A DNA stretch of 44,936 bases from Phenylobacterium sp. RIFCSPHIGHO2_01_FULL_69_31. GTDB taxonomy: Bacteria; Pseudomonadota; Alphaproteobacteria; Caulobacterales; Caulobacteraceae. Below are positions 40,399 to 44,936 of the stretch, in pieces. A program made the translations under genes and the position numbers. Position 1 is the stretch's first letter, and every line of letters begins with the position of its first letter. The DNA lies in NCBI RefSeq assembly GCF_001824475.1, contig NZ_MHXN01000046.1, forward strand, positions 1-44,936, read 5' to 3'. Below the pieces are notes generated by a model. It worked only from the letters and a program-made list of their open reading frames with translations. It was not told the DNA's origin and did no database searches.

Positions 40399-42630
40399 AT
40401 GAGATCGATTTTGTTTGTGAGCTGCGCTGCGTTCGCCCTCTCGGCCGGCGGCGCGATGGCGCAGGACTCCGGCGACGGCACGATCGAGGAAGTCGTCGTC
40501 ACCGCCCAGAAGCGCTCGGAGAACCTGCAGGACGTTCCGGTCTCGGTGACCGCCCTGTCGGGGCAGGCGCTGCAGGAACGCGGCGTGACCAACGTCATCG
40601 GCCTGAACAACCTCGCGCCCGGCCTGCGCGTCAGCAGCGGAGACGCGGCCGCCAATCCGAAGATCTTCATCCGCGGCGTGGGGCTCAGCGACTTCAACCC
40701 CAACTCGTCCAGCGGCGTCGGCGTCTATGTGGACGGCGTCTATGTGGGTTCGCCCCTCGCCCAGATGGCCGGCTTCTACGACATCGGCCAGATCGAGGTG
40801 CTGCGCGGGCCGCAGGGGACCCTGTACGGCCGCAACACCAACGGCGGGGCGGTGAACATCACCACCAAGCGCCCGACGCAGTCGTTCGCCGCCGAAGCCT
40901 CGGCCGAATACGCGACCTACAACGCCATCAACCTGAACGGCGCCGTCGGCGGCCCGGTCATCGCCGAGAAGCTCGCGGTCCGCGCCGCAGCCCAGTACGT
41001 GAAGGACGACGGCTACACCTACAACCGCGTCACCGGCCACGACGTGAACGACACCGACTACTGGGCGGTGCGCCTGTCGGCCCTCTATACACCTACGTCC
41101 GACTTCGAGGCGCTGTTCCAGGTGAACCGCTTCGTGAACCGGGGCGATGCGACCCAGCCGCAGCACCGCGCCCTGTTCCCGGCGACGGCCGCGGCGGTCG
41201 GCCCGGGCGGCTTCTGCGCCCCCGCCTACTACGGCACGGCCCAGTGCGGCGACCTCTTCGGCTACGTCGATACCGATGGCGACAACCGCGCCCTCGACGC
41301 CAACCAGGAGGGCAAGGACAAGATCGACCTGTTCGGCGCCTCGGCCAACATGACCTGGAACCTGGGGTCGGTCTCGCTGGTCTCGGTGACCGCCTGGTCT
41401 TGGGCCCACCGCAACGCCTTCGAGAACACAGACTCCAGCCCCTTCCAGATGCTGGAGATCAACTACCTGGCCCGCCAGCGCCAGTTCACCCAGGAACTGC
41501 GGATCCAGTCGAACGATGCCGCCAACTCGCCGCTGAAGTGGGTGGTCGGCGCCTACTACTTGGATGAGACGGTCAAGGACGCCTCCACCCAGGACGTCCT
41601 CCGCGACCTGCGCCCGCTGTTCCCGGACGGCTTCAGCCTGGCCGACAGCGTCGCGGCGTTCAGCTATCCCTATACCCAGAAGACCAAGGGCTACGCCCTG
41701 TTCGGACAGGCCGACTACAGCTTCACCGACCGGCTCACCGCCACCGTCGGCCTGCGCTATTCCGCCGACGAGAAGAGCTTCGACTACCAGAGCCAGGCCG
41801 AGGGCGGCCTGATCGTGCTGCTGACCTCCAAACAGAAGAAGACCTTCTCCGCCTGGTCGGGTCGCCTGGGCCTGCGCTACGAGCTGAGCGAGGACGCCAG
41901 CGTGTATGCGACCTACAACCGCGGCTACAAGAGCGGCGGCTTCTTCGGGGGCCTGGCGACCACGCCGGAAGAGCTCGAGCCATACGACAACGAAAAGCTG
42001 GACTCTTTCGAGGTCGGCCTGAAGTCCGAGCTGCTGGATCGCCGGCTGCGCCTGAACATGTCGGCCTTCTACTACGACTACCAGGACCAGCAGGTCTTCG
42101 CCCAGGCGCTGCGCAACGGCCTGACCGTGCTGGTGCTCGATAACGCCGCGAGCTCGGAAGTATACGGCGCCGAGATCGAGGCCTCGGCCCGCGTCACCCA
42201 GAACTTCCGGATCGACGCCGGCCTGTCGCTGCTGAAGGCGACTTATGGCGAGTACAGCTCGGAAGGCCAGGACTTCACCGGCAATCGCCTGCCGCAGTCG
42301 CCGAAGGTCACGTTCAACGTGGCGGCCACCTACAGCCACCCCCTGCCCTCGGGCGCCCGCCTGAGCGGGACGGTGGATGCGGCCTACTCCTCGAAGATCT
42401 ACTTCGACAATTCCAACGCCGAGCGCCTGTCGCAGGACGCGGTGTGGGTGGCCGGGGCGCAAGGCTCCTGGATCTCGCCCGACGGGACGATCGAGGCCGG
42501 GGTCTTCGCGCGCAACCTGTTCGACGAGACCTACAAGGTGTCGATCTCGAACATCGACAGCCTGGGCGTCGACCTGCTGACGTTGAACCGTCCGCGCAGC
42601 CTCGGCGTCTTCCTGCGCTACCGTTACTAA
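40399..42630 (+). CDS. TonB-dependent outer-membrane receptor
   Basis: This is 743 residues from ATG 40399 with a GAGG-type site upstream; ATG 40393 and 40366 are in-frame alternatives, the latter next to the operator. The signal peptide is MRSILFVSCAAFALSAGGAM-AQ. A TonB-box-like EEVVVTAQKR follows, then the plug domain (DVPVSVTALSG, KIFIRGVGLSDF, IEVLRGPQGTLYGRNTNGG). A long beta-barrel ends in RPRSLGVFLRYRY with a terminal aromatic, as needed for barrel insertion. It imports a specific large or scarce substrate, presumably that of the neighbouring enzymes. It is preceded by a shared dyad operator. Confidence 0.94.
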   Translation: MRSILFVSCAAFALSAGGAMAQDSGDGTIEEVVVTAQKRSENLQDVPVSVTALSGQALQERGVTNVIGLNNLAPGLRVSSGDAAANPKIFIRGVGLSDFNPNSSSGVGVYVDGVYVGSPLAQMAGFYDIGQIEVLRGPQGTLYGRNTNGGAVNITTKRPTQSFAAEASAEYATYNAINLNGAVGGPVIAEKLAVRAAAQYVKDDGYTYNRVTGHDVNDTDYWAVRLSALYTPTSDFEALFQVNRFVNRGDATQPQHRALFPATAAAVGPGGFCAPAYYGTAQCGDLFGYVDTDGDNRALDANQEGKDKIDLFGASANMTWNLGSVSLVSVTAWSWAHRNAFENTDSSPFQMLEINYLARQRQFTQELRIQSNDAANSPLKWVVGAYYLDETVKDASTQDVLRDLRPLFPDGFSLADSVAAFSYPYTQKTKGYALFGQADYSFTDRLTATVGLRYSADEKSFDYQSQAEGGLIVLLTSKQKKTFSAWSGRLGLRYELSEDASVYATYNRGYKSGGFFGGLATTPEELEPYDNEKLDSFEVGLKSELLDRRLRLNMSAFYYDYQDQQVFAQALRNGLTVLVLDNAASSEVYGAEIEASARVTQNFRIDAGLSLLKATYGEYSSEGQDFTGNRLPQSPKVTFNVAATYSHPLPSGARLSGTVDAAYSSKIYFDNSNAERLSQDAVWVAGAQGSWISPDGTIEAGVFARNLFDETYKVSISNIDSLGVDLLTLNRPRSLGVFLRYRY

Positions 42631-42640
42631 GCCGGCCCAC

Positions 42641-42670
42641 CCGCCCCCGGCGCACCGGCGTCGGGGGCGG
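42641..42670. terminator. Strong GC hairpin between TonB receptor and ilvE
   Basis: A 13-bp stem with one G-T wobble is formed by CCGCCCCCGGCGC (42641-42653) and GCGTCGGGGGCGG (42658-42670) with loop ACCG. It lies between convergent genes, 10 bp after the receptor stop and 6 bp beyond the ilvE stop. It is a likely bidirectional terminator although the U-tract is absent. Confidence 0.7.
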
Positions 42671-42676
42671 CGAGGG

Positions 42677-43564
42677 TTAGGCGGCGACCAGCTCGCGGCG
42701 GACCAGCTTGGCGTAGTCGTCCATCAGGCTCAGCGACAGGTTGCCGGGCGTGAAGCTGTACTCGCCGATCTGCGAGACCGGCGTCACTTCCGCGGCCGTG
42801 CCGACCACGAAGCACTCGGTAAAGCCCGACAGCTCCTCCGGCTTGATGTGGCGTTCGATGACCTCGAAGCCCTTCTCCCGGGCCAGCTTGATCACCGTCT
42901 GGCGGGTGATGCCGTTCAGGAAGCAGTCGGGCTTGGGCGTGTGAATCGCGCCGTCCTTGATGAAGAAGACATTCGAGCCCGTGCTCTCGGCCACATAGCC
43001 GCGATAGTCGAGCATCATGGCGTCGGTGAAGCCGTCCTTCTCCGCGGCGTGCTTGGAGATAGTGCAGATCATGTAGAGCCCGGTCGCCTTCGCATGGACC
43101 GGCTCGGTCTCCGGGCTCGGGCGCTTGTACTTGGCCCAGCACATGCGGATGCCCTTGGCCTTCTCCTCCGGCGAGAAGTAGCTGGGCCACTCCCAGACGG
43201 CGATGGCCACGTGGATCTTGGTGTTCTGGGCCGAGACGCCGATCATCTCGGAGCCGCGCCAGGCGATCGGCCGCACATAGGCGTCGGTCAGGCCGTTCTT
43301 GGCGCAGGTGTCCTTGCAGGCCTGGTCGATCTGGGCCACCGTGAACGGGATTTCGAAGTCCAGAATCCTCGCGGACTCGAACAGCCGCTCCGTATGCGCC
43401 GTCAGCTCGAAGATCTCGCCCCCGTACATCCGCTCACCCTCGAACACGGCCGATGCATAGTGCAGGCCGTGCGTCAGGACGTGCACCTTCGCGTCGCGCC
43501 ACTGCACGAATTCGCCGTCCATCCAGATCCAGCCGTCGCGGTCGTCGAAGGGAACAAGAGCCAT
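42677..43564 (-). CDS. ilvE: Branched-chain amino acid aminotransferase IlvE
   Basis: This is 295 residues of PLP fold type IV. THGLHYASAVFEGERMYGG near the start, DAYVRPIAWRGSEMIGV, the PLP lysine Lys159 in PVHAKATGLY, and MMLDYRGYVAESTGSNVFFI, then TPKPDCFLNGITRQTVIKLA are IlvE features. It makes valine, leucine and isoleucine from their 2-oxo acids with glutamate. It is a single gene, divergent from the MarR gene by about 90 bp. Length is standard for the class. Confidence 0.93.
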   Translation of the reverse strand: MALVPFDDRDGWIWMDGEFVQWRDAKVHVLTHGLHYASAVFEGERMYGGEIFELTAHTERLFESARILDFEIPFTVAQIDQACKDTCAKNGLTDAYVRPIAWRGSEMIGVSAQNTKIHVAIAVWEWPSYFSPEEKAKGIRMCWAKYKRPSPETEPVHAKATGLYMICTISKHAAEKDGFTDAMMLDYRGYVAESTGSNVFFIKDGAIHTPKPDCFLNGITRQTVIKLAREKGFEVIERHIKPEELSGFTECFVVGTAAEVTPVSQIGEYSFTPGNLSLSLMDDYAKLVRRELVAA

Positions 43565-43656
43565 GGGGAAACATCGTCCTTTTCAGTGCGCCTCTTGAAA
43601 CGCTCCGGCCGCCCCGCGTCAAACAAATTGGACCGCCTGTGCGCCGGGACGGCGGC

Positions 43657-44148
43657 ATGAGCGCGCCGGCCGATCCGCGCCTGATCCTGCGGGAGGACGA
43701 GCTGGACGCCGGGCTCGAGCTGCTGCTGCTGGCCGAGGCCTCGCTCTGGGCCGCGGTTGACCAGGGGCTGGAGGCCGAGGCCCTGGGCCTGGGCCGGTCG
43801 CACTGGCGCGCCGCCTTCCTGCTGCGCCGCCGGCCGGGCGTCGGCGTGCAGGAACTGGCCCACCTCACCAGCCTGTCGAAACAGGCGGCCAGCCGCATCC
43901 TTGTCGATCTCGCCGCCAAGGGCCTGGTGGAGAAGCAGGCCGGCGACGTGGACGGCCGCCGCCGCTCCGCCGCCCTGACGCCCCGCGGGGAAGCCTTCGA
44001 GAGCGCCATCAGCGAACGCCTGCGCAGCCAGCTCACCCGCGCCTACCGCATCGGCGGGCTGGACGGCGTGGCCGGCGCGCGCGCCATACTCGCGGCCATG
44101 GCCGGCGGCAGGATGCGCAACCCCGGCGCCGGCGGAGGACGCCCATGA
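43657..44148 (+). CDS. petP: MarR-family regulator, PetP-like
   Basis: This is 163 residues from ATG 43657. The winged helix is seen in RRPGVGVQELAHLTSLSKQA and ASRILVDLAAKGLVEKQAGD, then DGRRRSAALTPRG. The length and the following overlapped OmpR-type regulator match PetP/PetR of Rhodobacter capsulatus, where the pair affects cytochrome synthesis. The symbol is an analogy by gene pair and size, not a proven orthology. It is divergent from ilvE. Confidence 0.78.
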   Translation: MSAPADPRLILREDELDAGLELLLLAEASLWAAVDQGLEAEALGLGRSHWRAAFLLRRRPGVGVQELAHLTSLSKQAASRILVDLAAKGLVEKQAGDVDGRRRSAALTPRGEAFESAISERLRSQLTRAYRIGGLDGVAGARAILAAMAGGRMRNPGAGGGRP

Positions 44149-44852
44149 GCTTTTCGGACGCCCCGCCCCGCGCCCGGCACCTGCTGGTCGTCGACGACGA
44201 CGACCGCATCCGCGACCTGCTGAAGGAATACCTGACCCGCGCCGGCTTCCGCGTGACCGCTGCCGCCGGCGGCGCGCCGGCCCGCCGGCTCCTGGCCACC
44301 CTCGACTTCGACCTGGCCGTGTTCGACGTGATGATGCCCGGCGAGGACGGCTTTTCCCTGACCCGCTGGCTGCGCGAGCAGCGGGGCACGCCGGGGCGCA
44401 CGCCGGTGCTGATGCTGACCGCCAAGACCGAGTCGGGCGACCGGATCGAGGGCCTGAAGCTGGGCGCCGACGACTATCTGGGAAAACCGTTCGAACCCGA
44501 AGAGCTGTTGCTGCGGATCGAGGCCATCCTGCGCCGCGCCAACGACCGCCAGCCCGCGGGCGGCGCGCTGTCGCTGGGCCGCTGCCAGTTCGACGCCGAT
44601 CGCGGCGAGCTCTCCTGCGCCGGCGAGCCCGTGCGCCTGACCGAGGCCGAGGTCTCCCTGCTGCGCCAGCTCGCCCGCACCCCGCATGAGCCGGTAGACC
44701 GGCTGGAGCTCGCACGCGGATCCGTGGATCCATCCGGGCGGGCTGTGGACGTGCAGGTCACCCGCCTGCGCCGCAAGATCGAGGACGACCCGAAGGCGCC
44801 CCGCTACCTCCAGACCGTCCGCGGCGTCGGCTATCGCCTGGCGCCCGACTGA
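44145..44852 (+). CDS. petR: OmpR-family response regulator, PetR-like
   Basis: This is 235 residues with a start overlapping the MarR stop (ATGA). The receiver has an acidic pocket LLVVDDDDRIRD, phospho-acceptor Asp61 in FDVMMPGEDGF and conserved Lys in DYLGKPFEPEE. The C-terminal winged helix has LTEAEVSLLRQLARTP and DVQVTRLRRKIEDDPKAPRY, typical of OmpR/PhoB. No histidine kinase gene follows within the window, consistent with the PetR pair in which a MarR protein accompanies the regulator. Kinase partner unknown. Confidence 0.88.
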   Translation: MSFSDAPPRARHLLVVDDDDRIRDLLKEYLTRAGFRVTAAAGGAPARRLLATLDFDLAVFDVMMPGEDGFSLTRWLREQRGTPGRTPVLMLTAKTESGDRIEGLKLGADDYLGKPFEPEELLLRIEAILRRANDRQPAGGALSLGRCQFDADRGELSCAGEPVRLTEAEVSLLRQLARTPHEPVDRLELARGSVDPSGRAVDVQVTRLRRKIEDDPKAPRYLQTVRGVGYRLAPD

Positions 44853-44881
44853 TGGGGAAGCTCGCGCCCGCATCTCCCGCT

Positions 44882-44933
44882 CCTCCCCCGTCCCGAAGAG
44901 GAGGGGGGAGGTGGCTCGTCGCACAGCGGCGAG
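44882..44933. repeat. Truncated intergenic palindromic repeat
   Basis: Two stem-loops follow the petR stop: CCTCCCCC (44882-44889) with GGGGGAGG (44904-44911), and CTCGTCGC (44915-44922) with GCGGCGAG (44926-44933), 7 of 8 paired. The Pu/Py-rich plus CTCGTCGC composition resembles short palindromic intergenic repeats common in Caulobacter-type genomes. It runs to the window edge, so the unit is probably incomplete. It may also serve as a terminator. Confidence 0.5.
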
Positions 44934-44936
44934 ACG

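Overview
This 44.9 kb window is a very GC-rich, densely packed piece of bacterial chromosome. The gene set points to an alphaproteobacterium of the Caulobacter/Phenylobacterium type: a TonB-dependent receptor, the HutF/HutG variant of histidine degradation, a PetP/PetR-like MarR plus response-regulator pair, and many ATGA start/stop overlaps and TTG/GTG starts. The lineage is inferred from gene content, not from a database match. I see no tRNA, rRNA, CRISPR array, transposase or phage gene, and no stretch over about 320 bp without a plausible gene.

Positions 1-7605 are mixed genes. They comprise a partial RND efflux adaptor with a divergent TetR regulator and a perfect 22-bp operator palindrome; a 43-residue putative membrane peptide; a YpfJ-type zinc metallopeptidase with a secreted coiled-coil partner; a TPR protein; a YCII-domain protein divergent from a second TetR gene over a clear inverted repeat; an EamA permease; a MAPEG protein; a polyisoprenyl-phosphate sugar transferase; and a cyclase-family hydrolase.

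Positions 7688-19480 look like one regulated system for oxidative attack on glycosides. It has two GMC flavoprotein dehydrogenases, each with a Tat-signal-bearing 'subunit 3' partner; two exported DUF1080 (3-keto-disaccharide hydrolase-like) proteins; two xylose-isomerase-like TIM-barrel proteins, one exported; a Gfo/Idh/MocA oxidoreductase; an MFS permease; and a LacI regulator. A 14-bp LacI-type operator occurs identically in the two divergent promoter regions (13065-13078 and 18364-18377), and a related copy sits before the first dehydrogenase (7688-7701). This ties the cluster together.

Positions 19477-27426 hold a complete histidine utilisation locus. hutFC diverges from hutIHGUD around a HutC-like operator, so histidine goes to glutamate through formiminoglutamate and N-formylglutamate. 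Tail to tail with it lies gltBD (NADPH glutamate synthase).

Positions 33817-42630 hold the least familiar cluster: TetR regulator, MFS permease, class II aldolase, PfkB kinase, class III aminotransferase, a DMFase-large-subunit-like protein and a TonB-dependent receptor. Three A/T-rich dyad sites with a common consensus (AAGGTAGT-N4-ACTATCTT) lie in exactly the intergenic regions of this cluster, arguing for one regulon. I suggest an uncharacterised catabolic route for a nitrogen-containing, sugar-like substrate: uptake, amide cleavage, transamination, phosphorylation, aldol cleavage. The window ends with ilvE, a petP/petR-like pair and a truncated intergenic palindromic repeat.
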